In this document: positions 51,827-62,206 of the stretch, piece after piece
How positions within the stretch are numbered: the stretch's first letter is position 1
How the letters are laid out: the number at the start of each line of letters is the position of its first letter
Assembly: GCF_018688375.1 (NCBI RefSeq)
Contig: NZ_CP061318.1
Location: forward strand, 744,001-808,000
Reading direction: 5' to 3'
DNA: 64,000 bases
Source of the DNA: Polynucleobacter sp. AP-Ainpum-60-G11
GTDB taxonomy: Bacteria > Pseudomonadota > Gammaproteobacteria > Burkholderiales > Burkholderiaceae
The notes under the pieces: generated by a model
Told to the model about the DNA's origin: nothing
Seen by the model: the letters and a program-made list of their open reading frames with translations, nothing else
The model's database searches: none
Made by a program: the position numbers and the translations under genes

Positions 51827-52501
51827 GTGGCAAAGAATAAATTTAATAAAAGTTGGTTGCAGGATCACTTGAATGATCCGTATGTGAAGATGGCTCAAAA
51901 AGAGGGCTATCGAGCACGAGCAGTCTATAAGTTGAGCGAAATAGACGAGCAAGACCGACTCATCAAAGCAGGTATGACCATCGTGGATCTTGGGAGCGCT
52001 CCCGGGAGCTGGTCTCAGTACGCCCGTAATCGCCTCACCGAGCTTGGCAAAAGTAATCCCAATATTGAATCCGGTAAGCCGGATGGAACCATTATTGCGA
52101 TTGATATTCTGCCAATGGAGGATATTGCAGACGTTTCCTTTATTCAGGGGGATTTCCGTGAAGATGAGGGCCTTAAAGCCCTGGAGGCGCTATTGCCGGC
52201 TGATGCAGGTGGAAAAGTCGATCTCGTGATGTCCGATATGGCGCCAAATCTATCTGGCGTAGGGGTGGCTGATGCTGCTCGCATGGCCTTTTTGGCAGAA
52301 ATTGCCCTGGATTTTTCGGTTCAGCATCTCAAGCCCGAAGGTGCATTGTTGATTAAGTGCTTTAACGGTAGTGGCTATAGCCAAATCGTGGAATCTTTTA
52401 AAAAGGTCTTCAAAACTGTTGCCTCTAGAAAGCCAAAAGCCTCTCGCGCGAAGTCTTCTGAGATCTTTTTATTGGGTAGAGATCTCAAACCACCTAAATA
52501 A
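51827..52501 (+). CDS. rlmE: 23S rRNA 2-prime-O-ribose U2552 methyltransferase
   Basis: RlmE (FtsJ, RrmJ), which methylates the A-loop of 23S rRNA in late large-subunit assembly. Motif [18 protein letters not shown] binds SAM; catalytic lysine in [13 protein letters not shown], aspartate in [12 protein letters not shown], and lysine in [12 protein letters not shown] complete the K-D-K set. It is 224 residues with a GTG start. It precedes ftsH, as in Escherichia coli. Confidence 0.94.
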   Translation: MAKNKFNKSWLQDHLNDPYVKMAQKEGYRARAVYKLSEIDEQDRLIKAGMTIVDLGSAPGSWSQYARNRLTELGKSNPNIESGKPDGTIIAIDILPMEDIADVSFIQGDFREDEGLKALEALLPADAGGKVDLVMSDMAPNLSGVGVADAARMAFLAEIALDFSVQHLKPEGALLIKCFNGSGYSQIVESFKKVFKTVASRKPKASRAKSSEIFLLGRDLKPPK

Positions 52502-52524
52502 CCCCCCAAAAGCAGGGGTTTATT
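52500..52524 (+). terminator. weak terminator after rlmE
   Basis: AACCCC (52500-52505) pairs with GGGGTT (52515-52520), followed by TATT. The stem begins in the rlmE stop codon. It may reduce read-through into ftsH. Confidence 0.45.
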
Positions 52525-52601
52525 AAATAAATTGGCTCTCAGCCCTTGAAAAAGCCTAGTAGTAGAATCAAATACTTAGGTATAGCAATCCGCTTTAACT
52601 C

Positions 52602-52629
52602 CCGGATTAATCCGGCAAAGGTCTCCTTT
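52602..52629 (+). promoter_or_regulatory. paired hairpins over the ftsH ribosome binding site
   Basis: CCGGATTAATCCGG (52602-52615) is a perfect palindrome that can fold with a TTAA loop. It is followed after one base by AAAGG (52617-52621), the apparent Shine-Dalgarno, which can pair with CCTTT (52625-52629) around a TCT loop; the last T is the first base of the TTG start. The ribosome binding site is thus within a short stem next to a second stem. Pairing read by eye. Confidence 0.5.
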
Positions 52630-54506
52630 TGAATAGCAATATGTTGCAAAAAATTGGCGTGTGGCTCATTGTGGGTCTGGTGCTGTTTACTGTTTTTAAG
52701 CAGTTTGACAAGCCTAAAGATCAGACACAAGTCACTTACTCTCAATTCATGGACGATGCCAAGGCTGGCAAAGTCAAACGAGTTGATGTGCAAGGCCGCA
52801 CACTGCAAGTCACTCCAAATGACGGCAACAAATATTCCATCATCTCCCCGGGAGATATTTGGATGGTTGGTGATCTCATGAAATTCGGTGTTCAGGTCAC
52901 TGGCAAGGCGGATGATGAGCCAAATATGTTGGTTTCTGCCTTGTATTACCTCGGACCAACCTTGTTGATTATTGGTTTCTGGTTCTTCATGATGCGTCAG
53001 ATGCAAGGCGGCGGTAAGGGTGGAGCATTCTCTTTCGGTAAATCCAAAGCGCGCTTAATTGATGAGAATAGCAATACTGTTACTTTTGCTGATGTTGCGG
53101 GTTGCGATGAAGCGAAGGAAGAAGTCTTTGAGATTGTTGATTTCTTAAAAGACCCGCAGAAATTTCAAAAGCTCGGCGGTCGCATTCCGCATGGTGTTTT
53201 GCTAGTAGGCCCTCCAGGTACTGGTAAGACTTTGTTAGCACGTGCAATTGCAGGCGAAGCAAAAGTTCCATTCTTCTCAATCTCTGGTTCAGATTTCGTA
53301 GAGATGTTTGTTGGTGTCGGTGCATCACGTGTGCGTGACATGTTCGAGAACGCCAAGAAAAATTCTCCTTGCATCATCTTTATTGATGAGATCGATGCGG
53401 TTGGTCGCCATCGCGGTGCCGGCATGGGCGGCGGTAATGATGAGCGCGAACAAACCTTGAATCAAATGCTGGTGGAGATGGATGGTTTTGAAAGTAATAG
53501 CGGTGTAATCGTTGTTGCTGCAACCAACCGTTCTGATGTATTGGATCGCGCCTTATTGCGTCCAGGTCGTTTCGATCGTCAGGTACACGTTGGTTTGCCA
53601 GATATTCGTGGTCGCGAGCAAATTCTTCAAGTGCATATGCGCAAAGTTCCGATTGATCCAGATGTAGATGCTGCTGTATTAGCGCGCGGCACACCTGGTT
53701 TCTCAGGCGCCGATTTAGCAAACTTAGTAAATGAGTCAGCATTGTTTGCAGCACGTCGTAATAAGCGTGCCGTAGATATGAAAGATTTTGAAGATGCCAA
53801 AGACAAGATCTATATGGGTCCTGAGCGTAAGTCAGCGGTGATGCGTGAAGAAGAGCGTCGTAATACGGCGTATCACGAGTCTGGTCACGCTGTGGTTGCT
53901 AAGGTATTGCCTAAAGCAGATCCAGTTCATAAGGTTACTATCATGCCGCGCGGTATGGCTTTGGGCGTGACTTGGCAGTTGCCTGAGTTTGATCGTGTGA
54001 ACCTATACAAAGATCGCATGATGGAAGAGTTGGCGATTTTGTTTGGTGGTCGTGCTGCTGAAGAAGTCTTCCTGCATTCCATGAGTACCGGCGCATCCAA
54101 TGACTTTGAGCGTGCTACCAAAATGGCGCGCGATATGGTGACGCGTTATGGCATGAGCGATAGCCTGGGTACGATGGTTTATGTTGATACCGAATCTGAA
54201 AGTATGTTCGGTCGCACGAGCTCCAAGACAGTTTCTGAGTTGACCCAACAAAAGGTTGATGCAGAGATTCGTGCATTGGTCGATAGTCAGTACGCATTGG
54301 CAAGATCTATTCTTGAACAAAATCGTGACAAGGTTGAAGCCATGGTTACCGCTTTGCTTGAATGGGAAACCATTGATGCCGAGCAGATTACTGACATCAT
54401 GGAAGGTCGTCCACCACGTGCTCCTAAGCCACCGCCAGCAACTCAGTTTGGCAACTCCGCTGGTACGCCAGGTCCTGCTGCGGGCGCCGCACCAGCGACT
54501 GCTTAA
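52629..54506 (+). CDS. ftsH: ATP-dependent zinc metalloprotease FtsH
   Basis: Membrane-anchored AAA+ protease that removes misfolded membrane proteins and regulators. Two membrane helices (about 8-24 and 97-117) flank a periplasmic domain; AAA module with Walker A GPPGTGKT at 194-201, Walker [12 protein letters not shown], arginine-finger region RPGRFDRQV; peptidase zinc motif HESGH at 416-420. It is 625 residues. The TTG start gives the normal N-terminus ([14 protein letters not shown]) and has AAAGG seven bases upstream; the internal ATG at codon 5 does not fit as well. Confidence 0.95.
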   Translation: MNSNMLQKIGVWLIVGLVLFTVFKQFDKPKDQTQVTYSQFMDDAKAGKVKRVDVQGRTLQVTPNDGNKYSIISPGDIWMVGDLMKFGVQVTGKADDEPNMLVSALYYLGPTLLIIGFWFFMMRQMQGGGKGGAFSFGKSKARLIDENSNTVTFADVAGCDEAKEEVFEIVDFLKDPQKFQKLGGRIPHGVLLVGPPGTGKTLLARAIAGEAKVPFFSISGSDFVEMFVGVGASRVRDMFENAKKNSPCIIFIDEIDAVGRHRGAGMGGGNDEREQTLNQMLVEMDGFESNSGVIVVAATNRSDVLDRALLRPGRFDRQVHVGLPDIRGREQILQVHMRKVPIDPDVDAAVLARGTPGFSGADLANLVNESALFAARRNKRAVDMKDFEDAKDKIYMGPERKSAVMREEERRNTAYHESGHAVVAKVLPKADPVHKVTIMPRGMALGVTWQLPEFDRVNLYKDRMMEELAILFGGRAAEEVFLHSMSTGASNDFERATKMARDMVTRYGMSDSLGTMVYVDTESESMFGRTSSKTVSELTQQKVDAEIRALVDSQYALARSILEQNRDKVEAMVTALLEWETIDAEQITDIMEGRPPRAPKPPPATQFGNSAGTPGPAAGAAPATA

Positions 54507-54531
54507 TTAGCCCTAAGCTAATAGCAAGGTG

Positions 54532-55401
54532 ATGAAGCAAACTCTGCCCGCAACATGGCGTTGCGGGCGTTTTCTTTTTGACTTTAGTAAACGTCAACGC
54601 CCTTTAGTCATGGGTATCCTCAATGCCACACCAGACTCCTTCTCGGATGGTGGTAAGTTCAGAACCCCAAGTGATGCGATTGCTCAAGCGCAGCGCATGA
54701 TTGCTGATGGGGCAGACATGATTGATATCGGTGGTGAATCAACTCGCCCTGGTGCCGAGCCTGTATCTTTGCAAGAAGAATTAGATCGCGTTTTGCCAGT
54801 AATAGAAGCTTTAAAAGACTGTGGCGCCGCATTGTCTATTGATACCTATAAAGCTGAGACGATGCGTCAAGCGCTCCAGGCTGGTGTTGATTGTGTCAAT
54901 GATATTTGGGCATTGCGACAAGAGGGTGCAGTAGATGCTGTCATCGAGAGCGATAAAAGCAATCCAAATAAGCAGTGCGGCATTGTTCTCATGCACATGC
55001 AACGTGATCCGCAAACAATGCAGTTTGATCCCGAGTATCAAGATGTGATTGCAGAAGTAAAAGAATTTCTGGAAGAGCGTACTAGTTTGCTAGAGAATCA
55101 CGGCATCGCTAAAAACAGAATTGCCATCGACCCTGGCTTTGGATTTGGTAAAAGTCTTGCGCACAACCTCAAGATGCTGGCTGATTTTGATCAATTCTCC
55201 GAATTGGGTTACCCGGTGTTAGCTGGAATATCTCGTAAATCTATGTTGGGTAAGTTAACCGGCCGTGACACCAATGACCGTGTGGCACCCAGTGTGGCCG
55301 CCGCCATCCTGGCTGCTGATCGAGGGGCTCGCATCATCCGCGTCCATGACGTCCAGGAGACAGTCGACGCTCTCAAGCTCTGGGAAGCGATTCAAGGGTA
55401 A
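54532..55401 (+). CDS. folP: dihydropteroate synthase
   Basis: Folate pathway enzyme joining 4-aminobenzoate to the pterin pyrophosphate; target of sulfonamides. Signatures [18 protein letters not shown] and [18 protein letters not shown], with the C-terminal [12 protein letters not shown]. It is 289 residues from the ATG; a GTG one codon earlier is also possible. It sits between ftsH and glmM, a conserved order. Confidence 0.95.
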   Translation: MKQTLPATWRCGRFLFDFSKRQRPLVMGILNATPDSFSDGGKFRTPSDAIAQAQRMIADGADMIDIGGESTRPGAEPVSLQEELDRVLPVIEALKDCGAALSIDTYKAETMRQALQAGVDCVNDIWALRQEGAVDAVIESDKSNPNKQCGIVLMHMQRDPQTMQFDPEYQDVIAEVKEFLEERTSLLENHGIAKNRIAIDPGFGFGKSLAHNLKMLADFDQFSELGYPVLAGISRKSMLGKLTGRDTNDRVAPSVAAAILAADRGARIIRVHDVQETVDALKLWEAIQG

Positions 55402-55430
55402 AAAAGCCCACAAGTTTTATAATCAAACCC

Positions 55431-56774
55431 ATGAAAAAACAATACTTTGGTACTGATGGTATCCGCGGCGAAGTGGGGCAATTTCCGATTGTTCCGGAGT
55501 TTATTACTCGCCTTGGTTATGCTGCAGGCAAAGTGCTGAGTAGCCAAGCAAAACCCGGTGAACGTTGCAAGATTCTGATTGGCAAAGATACCCGTATTTC
55601 TGGCTATTTACTGGAGGCTGCCTTAGAGGCTGGTTTCGCTGCTGCTGGTGTCGATGTCAAGCTGTGCGGACCAATGCCGACTCCAGGAGTTGCCTACCTT
55701 ACTAAGGCCTTGCGCTTATCTGCAGGAGTCGTGATTTCGGCATCACACAACGCCTATCAAGATAACGGTATTAAATTCTTCTCTGCTGAAGGCGGTAAGT
55801 TAAGCGATGAGTTTGAACTCGCCATTGAAGCTGAGCTTGCAAAGCCGATGGGCTGTGTGAGTTCAAAGGATTTAGGCAAAGCCTTTCGTATAGATGATGC
55901 TGCTGGCCGCTATATTGAATTCTGTAAATCCACTTTTCCTGGTGAGCTCAATCTAAAGGGAATGAAGTTGGTTGTCGATTGTGCGCATGGTGCTGCGTAT
56001 CACACCGCACCCCATGTCTTTCATGAGCTAGGCGCAGAGGTAATTTCTATTGGCGTTCAGCCTGATGGCCGCAATATCAATGACGGCTTTGGTGCCACAG
56101 CACCAGAAGCATTGATTGCTAAGGTTAAAGAAACCAAAGCTGATCTTGGCATTGCTCTAGATGGTGATGCTGATCGTCTGCAAATGGTTGATGCCTCCGG
56201 TCGATTGTTTAATGGCGATGAGCTTTTATATGTATTAGCAAAAGACCGCATCGAGCGTGGTCAAGCCATCGGTGGCGTAGTCGGCACCCTAATGACGAAC
56301 CTCGCAGTAGAGAACGCCATCAAAGGCTTGGGGATTGGATTTGAGCGCGCCAATGTAGGCGATCGTTATGTCTTAGAGTTGCTCAAACAAAAAGGCTGGA
56401 TTATTGGTGGTGAAGGCTCAGGCCATCTCCTCTGCTTAGATCAGCACTCAACCGGTGACGGCACCATTGCCGCACTGCAGGTGCTAGCCGCTATGAGCCA
56501 GACCAAGAAGAGTTTGGCCCAACTCTTAGATGCCGTCAAAATCTTCCCCCAAGTGCTTTTGAATATCAAATTTAAGGCAGGTTACGACTGGAAGTCAGAT
56601 ACCAGCCTTAAATCCAAAATAAGCCAGGTAGAGAGTGATCTCAAGGGAACGGGTAGGGTGCTTATTCGTGCCTCAGGCACAGAGCCCGTCCTGCGAGTTA
56701 TGGTGGAGGCCCAAGATGGCAGTCTAGCCATGAGCTCCGCTAAGAGTATTGCAGACCTGGTTCCAACATCCTAA
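55431..56774 (+). CDS. glmM: phosphoglucosamine mutase
   Basis: Converts glucosamine 6-phosphate to glucosamine 1-phosphate for peptidoglycan and lipopolysaccharide. FGTDGIRG at the N-terminus; active phosphoserine in [18 protein letters not shown]; metal-binding DGDADR in [14 protein letters not shown]; sugar-binding GGEGSGHLL; phosphate-binding [12 protein letters not shown]. It has 447 residues. The gap to pstS holds the Pho box. Confidence 0.96.
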   Translation: MKKQYFGTDGIRGEVGQFPIVPEFITRLGYAAGKVLSSQAKPGERCKILIGKDTRISGYLLEAALEAGFAAAGVDVKLCGPMPTPGVAYLTKALRLSAGVVISASHNAYQDNGIKFFSAEGGKLSDEFELAIEAELAKPMGCVSSKDLGKAFRIDDAAGRYIEFCKSTFPGELNLKGMKLVVDCAHGAAYHTAPHVFHELGAEVISIGVQPDGRNINDGFGATAPEALIAKVKETKADLGIALDGDADRLQMVDASGRLFNGDELLYVLAKDRIERGQAIGGVVGTLMTNLAVENAIKGLGIGFERANVGDRYVLELLKQKGWIIGGEGSGHLLCLDQHSTGDGTIAALQVLAAMSQTKKSLAQLLDAVKIFPQVLLNIKFKAGYDWKSDTSLKSKISQVESDLKGTGRVLIRASGTEPVLRVMVEAQDGSLAMSSAKSIADLVPTS

Positions 56775-56811
56775 GCTATTGAATCGTATAGATATTTTTT
56801 ATATAATAGCA

Positions 56812-56829
56812 TTGTCATAAAAGCGTCAT
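56812..56829 (+). promoter_or_regulatory. Pho box (PhoB binding site) upstream of pstS
   Basis: TTGTCATAAAAGCGTCAT matches 15 of 18 positions of the enterobacterial Pho box consensus: two TGTCA-type half-sites 11 bases apart with an AT-rich centre. The regulator phoB is encoded downstream, so the operon is probably autoregulated and induced by phosphate starvation. Confidence 0.82.
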
Positions 56830-56839
56830 ACTCAAGTCG

Positions 56840-56845
56840 TATCGT
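56840..56845 (+). promoter_or_regulatory. candidate -10 box of pstS
   Basis: TATCGT starts 10 bases after the Pho box, the usual distance at PhoB-dependent promoters, where the box replaces the -35 element. The match to TATAAT is only four of six. Confidence 0.5.
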
Positions 56846-56889
56846 TCTGATATCGCAATGTTGCGGTATTAATTTGAGGATCGATCCAC

Positions 56890-57912
56890 ATGAAATCTTT
56901 CTTGAAAAAAGCGTTAGTTATTAGCGCAATTTCAATTGCCCCAGTTGCTTTTGCAGCGGATATGACTGGTGCTGGCGCAACTTTCCCATACCCAATTTAC
57001 GCTAAATGGGCAGAGGCCTATAAGGCAAAGACTGGTTCCAATATGAACTACCAATCCATTGGTTCTTCTGGTGGTATCAAGCAAATCAAGGCAAAAACTG
57101 TTGATTTCGGTGCAACCGACAATCCAGTGAAATTTGAAGATCTAGAAAAAGATGGCTTAGTACAGTTCCCGGCGATTATCGGTGGCGTAGTACCAGTCAT
57201 TAATGTTGAAGGCGTTAAGCCATATGAGTTGAAGTTATCGCCTGATACTTTGTCAGATATTTTTCAGGGCGTTATCACAAACTGGAACGACAAGCGTATT
57301 GTGTTGAACAACCCTGGCATGAAGATGCCTGATTTGCCAATTACTGTTGTTCATCGTGCCGATGGTTCAGGAACAACGGCAATCTTTACAAACTACTTAG
57401 CTAAGGTTAGTCAGAACTGGAAAGATGCTGTTGGCGAGGGTGCTGCGGTTAAATGGCCTGCAGCTTCATCTGTTGGCGGCAAAGGTAACGAGGGTGTTGC
57501 GGCAAACGTATCACGTGTTAAAGGTGCAATTGGCTACGTTGAGTATGCATATGCCAAGAAAAATAAAATGACCAGCGTATCTTTGAAGAATAAAGATGGT
57601 CAATTTGTGCAGCCTGACGACATTACTTTTGCAGCAGCGGCTGCTGGTACAGATTGGTCAAAGATTCCAGGTATGGGTACATTCATTACCAATGCTTCTG
57701 GTGCTAAGTCTTGGCCAATTACTGGCGCATCTTTCATCTTGATTTACAAAAACCCAGAGAACAAGGCTAATGCGGCTGAAGTAATCAAATTCTTTGACTA
57801 CGCATTCAAAGATGGCAAAAAGATGGCAGAAGAGTTGGATTACGTTCCGATGCCTGATGTGACCACTGATTTTATTCGTAAGAATGTGTTTTCTAAGGTT
57901 GTAACCAAGTAA
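56890..57912 (+). CDS. pstS: phosphate ABC transporter substrate-binding protein
   Basis: Periplasmic high-affinity phosphate binder, 340 residues with a signal peptide (SFLKKALVISAISIAPVAFA, cleavage near residue 22). Mature start ADMTGAGATFPYPIYAKWAEAY; phosphate-contacting motifs IGSSGGIKQI, GATDNP and HRADGSGTTAIFTNYL. First gene of the phosphate operon, downstream of the Pho box, with GAGG before the ATG. Confidence 0.96.
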   Translation: MKSFLKKALVISAISIAPVAFAADMTGAGATFPYPIYAKWAEAYKAKTGSNMNYQSIGSSGGIKQIKAKTVDFGATDNPVKFEDLEKDGLVQFPAIIGGVVPVINVEGVKPYELKLSPDTLSDIFQGVITNWNDKRIVLNNPGMKMPDLPITVVHRADGSGTTAIFTNYLAKVSQNWKDAVGEGAAVKWPAASSVGGKGNEGVAANVSRVKGAIGYVEYAYAKKNKMTSVSLKNKDGQFVQPDDITFAAAAAGTDWSKIPGMGTFITNASGAKSWPITGASFILIYKNPENKANAAEVIKFFDYAFKDGKKMAEELDYVPMPDVTTDFIRKNVFSKVVTK

Positions 57913-57945
57913 AGTTAGGTTGTTGATTAACTTCACCTGACAATA

Positions 57946-57974
57946 AAACAGCTCCACTTTGGGTGGGGCTGTTT
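57946..57974 (+). terminator. intercistronic hairpin between pstS and pstC
   Basis: AAACAGCTCCAC (57946-57957) pairs with GTGGGGCTGTTT (57963-57974), twelve base pairs with one T-G wobble and a five-base loop. Partial termination or protection of the pstS 3-prime end here would give much more PstS than membrane subunits, as seen in other binding-protein operons. Confidence 0.65.
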
Positions 57975-57997
57975 CAATATTTAAATAAGCGCAATAT

Positions 57998-58987
57998 ATG
58001 ATAGAAACAACCCAGTCCCACTCGGCACCGACGCCACAGGCTCTTCGTATTGCTAAAGTGCAACGTGTTCAGGACTTTCTATTTCATGGAATCACACAGT
58101 TCTTTGCATTATCTGTTTTGATTGCACTGCTCGGCATCATGATTTCATTGGTGAGTAATGCTTGGCCTGCATTAAGTACATTTGGCCCAGGATTTTTCTT
58201 TACCCAAGAATGGGATATTGTGAATGGTGAGTTTGGCGGCTTGATTGCAATCTATGGCACCTTAGTAACTTCATTGATAGCTTTGCTAATCGCGGTACCT
58301 CTCAGCTTTGGTATTGCAGTGTTTTTAACTGAACTATGCCCAAGCCCATTACGTAGGCCATTGGGTACTGCTGTTGAGTTGCTTGCAGCAGTTCCATCCA
58401 TCATCTACGGCATGTTTGGGCTCTTTATATTTGCTCCATTATTTGCCGATTACATTCAGCCTGCATTGGCTGGAACACTTGGACATATTCCAGGCTTAGG
58501 CATTTTATTTTCCGGTGCTTTTAACGGTATCGGCATCTTGTGTGCAGGTCTTATTTTGGCAATGATGATTCTTCCGTTCATTGCTTCTGTAATGCGAGAT
58601 GTATTTGAAATTGTCCCACCGGTTCTCAAGGAGTCAGCTTACGGAATAGGCTGCACTACTTGGGAAGTGGTCAAGAATGTTGTTCTCCCCTATACCAAGG
58701 CTGGAGTAATTGGTGGTGTGATGCTTGGATTAGGTAGGGCGCTTGGTGAAACTATGGCGGTTACCTTTGTGATTGGTAATGCCCATCGCCTCTCCCCATC
58801 TTTATTTGCTCCTGGCACATCAATTGCCTCGACTCTTGCTAATGAGTTTGGCGAGGCCGAAGCTGGAAATCACTTATCTTCCCTTTTTGCCCTTGGTCTA
58901 GCGCTCTTTATTATTACCTTTGTAGTGCTGGCATGTGCGAAATGGATGTTGAGCAATATGGAGAAGAAGCAAGGATTAAAAACATGA
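57998..58987 (+). CDS. pstC: phosphate ABC transporter permease PstC
   Basis: Inner membrane channel subunit, 329 residues with about six helices. The ATPase-docking loop is in [20 protein letters not shown] followed by [26 protein letters not shown], the family signature. Its stop overlaps the pstA start (ATGA). Confidence 0.94.
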   Translation: MIETTQSHSAPTPQALRIAKVQRVQDFLFHGITQFFALSVLIALLGIMISLVSNAWPALSTFGPGFFFTQEWDIVNGEFGGLIAIYGTLVTSLIALLIAVPLSFGIAVFLTELCPSPLRRPLGTAVELLAAVPSIIYGMFGLFIFAPLFADYIQPALAGTLGHIPGLGILFSGAFNGIGILCAGLILAMMILPFIASVMRDVFEIVPPVLKESAYGIGCTTWEVVKNVVLPYTKAGVIGGVMLGLGRALGETMAVTFVIGNAHRLSPSLFAPGTSIASTLANEFGEAEAGNHLSSLFALGLALFIITFVVLACAKWMLSNMEKKQGLKT

Positions 58988-59850
58988 ATAACATCTCCAA
59001 TATTGATCAGGCTATTTTTGCGAAACGTAAGCGAGCCAATAAGATTGGCTTAGCGCTGTCCACTGGTGCCATGGCCTTAGGCATGATCTTCTTGTTGTGG
59101 ATATTGAGCGTATTGGTATTTAAGGGTTTCTCTGCTCTTAATGTCAGTTTATTTACACAAAGCACTCCAGCGCCAGGCTCGGATGGCGGTGGCTTGGCCA
59201 ATGCTATTGTCGGCAGCTTAATGCTGGTGGGTTGCTGCACTTTGATCAGTACACCCATTGGGGTATTGGCAGGCTTATATCTCTCTGAGTATGGTGATCG
59301 TAGCCGCATTGCTGCTATTACCCGCTTTGTTACTGACATCATGCTATCGGCACCATCGATTGTGATTGGTTTATTTGTCTACGCATTTGTAGTTGCGCAG
59401 GTTCGTCATTTCTCAGGTTGGGCGGGAACAATTGCTTTGGCTTTAATTGCTATTCCAGTGGTAGTTCGCACCACAGAGAACATGTTGCGTTTGGTGCCAG
59501 GTAGTTTGCGTGAAGCTGCTTACGCCTTGGGTACTCCAAAGTGGAAGGTGGCGTTTATGATCACTTTAAGAGCCGCACAAAGTGGCGTAATGACTGGTAT
59601 TTTGTTGGCGCTAGCGCGTGTTAGCGGGGAGACGGCACCTTTATTGTTTACAGCACTGAATAACCAATTCTTCTCAACCAATATGAATGCACCAATGGCT
59701 AACTTGCCGGTAGTGATTTTTCAGTTCGCAATGAGTCCTTACGATAACTGGGTTGAGCTTGCATGGGGCGGTGCTTTATTAATTACATTTGCAGTACTTG
59801 GTTTAAATATCCTGGCCCGAGTAGTGTTTCGTAAAAAGGTTCAGGGTTGA
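58984..59850 (+). CDS. pstA: phosphate ABC transporter permease PstA
   Basis: Second channel subunit, 288 residues with six helices. Docking loop [20 protein letters not shown] and [16 protein letters not shown] are typical. ATG 58984 overlaps the pstC stop by four bases; a longer frame upstream lies inside pstC and is not conserved. The stop overlaps pstB by one base. Confidence 0.94.
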   Translation: MNNISNIDQAIFAKRKRANKIGLALSTGAMALGMIFLLWILSVLVFKGFSALNVSLFTQSTPAPGSDGGGLANAIVGSLMLVGCCTLISTPIGVLAGLYLSEYGDRSRIAAITRFVTDIMLSAPSIVIGLFVYAFVVAQVRHFSGWAGTIALALIAIPVVVRTTENMLRLVPGSLREAAYALGTPKWKVAFMITLRAAQSGVMTGILLALARVSGETAPLLFTALNNQFFSTNMNAPMANLPVVIFQFAMSPYDNWVELAWGGALLITFAVLGLNILARVVFRKKVQG

Positions 59851-60698
59851 TGAGTAATATGAAAACAATGTTTGACTTAAATCAGATTGATAGTCAAGGG
59901 GGTAGAGTGGATTTAAACAGTAATCAACAGGCATCAAAAGAGGTTGTTAATGCTCTTGAAGTGCGTAATCTCAACTTCTTCTACGGGGCTTTTCAAGGCC
60001 TGAAGAATATCAATTTAAATATTGAGGAGGGTAAAGTAACTGCTTTTATTGGCCCATCGGGTTGCGGTAAATCAACCTTGCTCCGTACATTAAATCGCAT
60101 GTATGACCTCTATCCTGGTCAGCGTGCCGAAGGTGAGATTAATTTCTATGGCCAAAATATTCTTGAGTCTGGCCAAGATTTGAATTTATTGCGCTCACGT
60201 ATTGGTATGGTTTTCCAAAAACCGACGCCTTTCCCGATGTCCATCTATGAGAACATTGCCTTTGGCGTTCGTCTCTATGAAAAGCTCTCACGATCCGAAA
60301 TGGATGAGCGTGTCGAGTGGGCCTTAAATAAAGCTGCGCTTTGGAATGAGGCTAAGGATAAGTTAAATCAGAGTGGCTTATCGCTTTCTGGTGGTCAGCA
60401 ACAACGTTTATGTATTGCTCGTGGAGTTGCCGTCAAGCCATCCGTTATTTTGCTTGATGAGCCAACCTCTGCTTTGGATCCAATTTCTACAGGCAAGATC
60501 GAAGAGCTAATCAATGAGCTCAAGCACGAGTATACGATTGCTATCGTTACTCATAATATGCAGCAGGCTGCGCGCGTATCCGATTACACCGCTTACATGT
60601 ATCTTGGAAGCTTAATTGAGTATGGCAAGACGGATGAAATATTCATTAAGCCTAAGCGCAAGGAAACAGAAGACTACATTACCGGCCGCTTCGGTTAA
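59850..60698 (+). CDS. pstB: phosphate ABC transporter ATP-binding protein PstB
   Basis: ATPase of the phosphate importer, 282 residues. Walker [10 protein letters not shown], signature [14 protein letters not shown], Walker [14 protein letters not shown], switch VTHNM. The first 30 residues are an unconserved polar leader before the ABC domain ([12 protein letters not shown]). The start is the ATG that overlaps the pstA stop; internal ATG codons at 59859 and 59868 would give shorter leaders. Confidence 0.95.
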   Translation: MSNMKTMFDLNQIDSQGGRVDLNSNQQASKEVVNALEVRNLNFFYGAFQGLKNINLNIEEGKVTAFIGPSGCGKSTLLRTLNRMYDLYPGQRAEGEINFYGQNILESGQDLNLLRSRIGMVFQKPTPFPMSIYENIAFGVRLYEKLSRSEMDERVEWALNKAALWNEAKDKLNQSGLSLSGGQQQRLCIARGVAVKPSVILLDEPTSALDPISTGKIEELINELKHEYTIAIVTHNMQQAARVSDYTAYMYLGSLIEYGKTDEIFIKPKRKETEDYITGRFG

Positions 60699-60710
60699 TT
60701 GGAGAAATAA

Positions 60711-61418
60711 ATGCCAGATAAACACCTATCATCACAATTTGATGCAGATTTAAATTCCCTTTCTAGTCGTTTGCTTGAAATGGGTGGTCTAGTTGAGTCT
60801 CAAATCTCTACTGCTATGCGAGCATTTACGCAGATGGATATTGAGACCTGTAATGTTGTTATTCAAAATGAAAAACTTGTCAATGACCTAGAAATCCAAA
60901 TTGACTTGGCTTGTACGGAATTGATTGCACGTCGTCAGCCTACTGCGCGAGATCTTCGCCTGGTGATGGCCGTATCCAAGGCAATCACTAATTTAGAGCG
61001 TGCGGGCGATGAGGCTGAGCGCGTTGCCAAAAGAACAAAGCGTTTAATCGAATCTGGTGCAACTCACAATATCAACGTTGCTGAAATTCGCTTATCTGGT
61101 CAGATGGCAATTTCATTGTTGCGCCGCAGTTTGGATGCATTTGCACGTCTTGATACTGTGGCAGCAGCGGAAGTGGTTCAAGAGGATCGTCAGATTGATG
61201 AGGAATTTAGGGCATTTGTGCGTAAGTTGATCTCGTACATGATGGAAGATCCGCATACTATTACTACTGGCCTTGATATGCTAACAATTGCTAAGGCGAT
61301 TGAGCGCATTGGTGACCATGCTAAAAATATTGCAGAGTTTGTAATCTATATTGCCAAGGGTTCTGATGTGCGTCACCTCCCTCACGAAGATTTAATCCGT
61401 GAGGCGAACAGGGATTAA
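60711..61418 (+). CDS. phoU: phosphate signalling complex protein PhoU
   Basis: Cytoplasmic regulator linking the Pst transporter to PhoR, 235 residues made of two three-helix repeats. Metal-binding type motifs are ITNLERAGDEAERVAKR and KAIERIGDHAKNIAEFVIY. It lies 12 bases after pstB and 2 before phoB. Confidence 0.95.
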   Translation: MPDKHLSSQFDADLNSLSSRLLEMGGLVESQISTAMRAFTQMDIETCNVVIQNEKLVNDLEIQIDLACTELIARRQPTARDLRLVMAVSKAITNLERAGDEAERVAKRTKRLIESGATHNINVAEIRLSGQMAISLLRRSLDAFARLDTVAAAEVVQEDRQIDEEFRAFVRKLISYMMEDPHTITTGLDMLTIAKAIERIGDHAKNIAEFVIYIAKGSDVRHLPHEDLIREANRD

Positions 61419-61420
61419 CC

Positions 61421-62140
61421 ATGAGTTTGACTCATCGTATCTTGATTGTTGAAGATGAACCTTCTATTGCAGAGCTTATTTCAATTAACTTAACTCACGC
61501 AGGTTATCAGGTTGAAAAGGCAATGCAAACAGATTTAGCTTTAAATATGATGAAGGATGAGTTGCCTAGCCTGCTGATTTTGGATTGGATGCTCCCTGGA
61601 AAATCAGGCGTTCAATTTGCTCGAGAATTGCGGGCCAATGAGCGAACTAGAGGCCTTCCTATCTTGATGCTCACCGCAAAAAGCGAGGAGTCAGACAAAG
61701 TATTGGGCTTAGATTCCGGCGCGGATGATTATGTTACCAAGCCTTTCTCGCCTAAGGAATTGTTAGCCAGGGTAAAAGCCCTTTTGCGTAGGCAGATTCC
61801 AGTTGAAGATACTGGACCCTTATCCGTTGGGCCAATACGGCTTGATCCGGCATCTCATCGCGTTCTTGCGGTATGGCCAAATGTTGAGCCAAAGCCAATT
61901 CTGCTGGGTCCAACAGAATATCGTCTGCTGCAATTCTTTATGTCCCATCCCGAGCGTGTTCACTCCCGCGCTAGTTTGCTTGACCAAGTATGGGGTAGTG
62001 ACGTCTATATTGAAGAAAGGACGGTTGATGTTCATATCAAGCGCTTACGTGCAGCCTTGGCACCCATGGACTGTGATCGCTTTATAGAAACCGTTAGAGG
62101 CAGTGGCTATAGGATTACCAAGCTACCTACGGAAGTTTAA
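61421..62140 (+). CDS. phoB: phosphate regulon response regulator PhoB
   Basis: OmpR-family transcription factor of 239 residues. Receiver domain with acidic pocket (LIVEDEPSIAEL) and phosphoacceptor Asp55 in LLILDWMLPGKSG, T/S in LMLTAKSE and K in YVTKPFSPKELL. C-terminal winged helix with ERTVDVHIKRLRAAL recognition helix. It should bind the Pho box upstream of pstS. Confidence 0.95.
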   Translation: MSLTHRILIVEDEPSIAELISINLTHAGYQVEKAMQTDLALNMMKDELPSLLILDWMLPGKSGVQFARELRANERTRGLPILMLTAKSEESDKVLGLDSGADDYVTKPFSPKELLARVKALLRRQIPVEDTGPLSVGPIRLDPASHRVLAVWPNVEPKPILLGPTEYRLLQFFMSHPERVHSRASLLDQVWGSDVYIEERTVDVHIKRLRAALAPMDCDRFIETVRGSGYRITKLPTEV

Positions 62141-62141
62141 T

Positions 62142-62163
62142 TGCCTATTTACTAGGCAGTTTT
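62142..62163 (+). terminator. small hairpin between phoB and phoR
   Basis: TGCCTA (62142-62147) pairs with TAGGCA (62153-62158), followed by GTTTT. It may reduce phoR relative to phoB expression. Confidence 0.4.
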
Positions 62164-62206
62164 AAGGATTTTCTAGCAAGGTTTAAGGATGCTCTAAGAT
62201 TGCACC

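Noticed and set aside
52545..52586. CTTGAAA upstream of ftsH as the -35 of a heat-shock sigma factor promoter.
   Set aside because: No C-rich -10 (CCCCAT-type) at the right distance; TAGAAT is only 11 bases away and TATAGC is too far. Left as unproven.
58933..58983. Upstream extension of pstA by 17 residues.
   Set aside because: It lies inside pstC, and the ATGA overlap start at 58984 gives the usual N-terminus.
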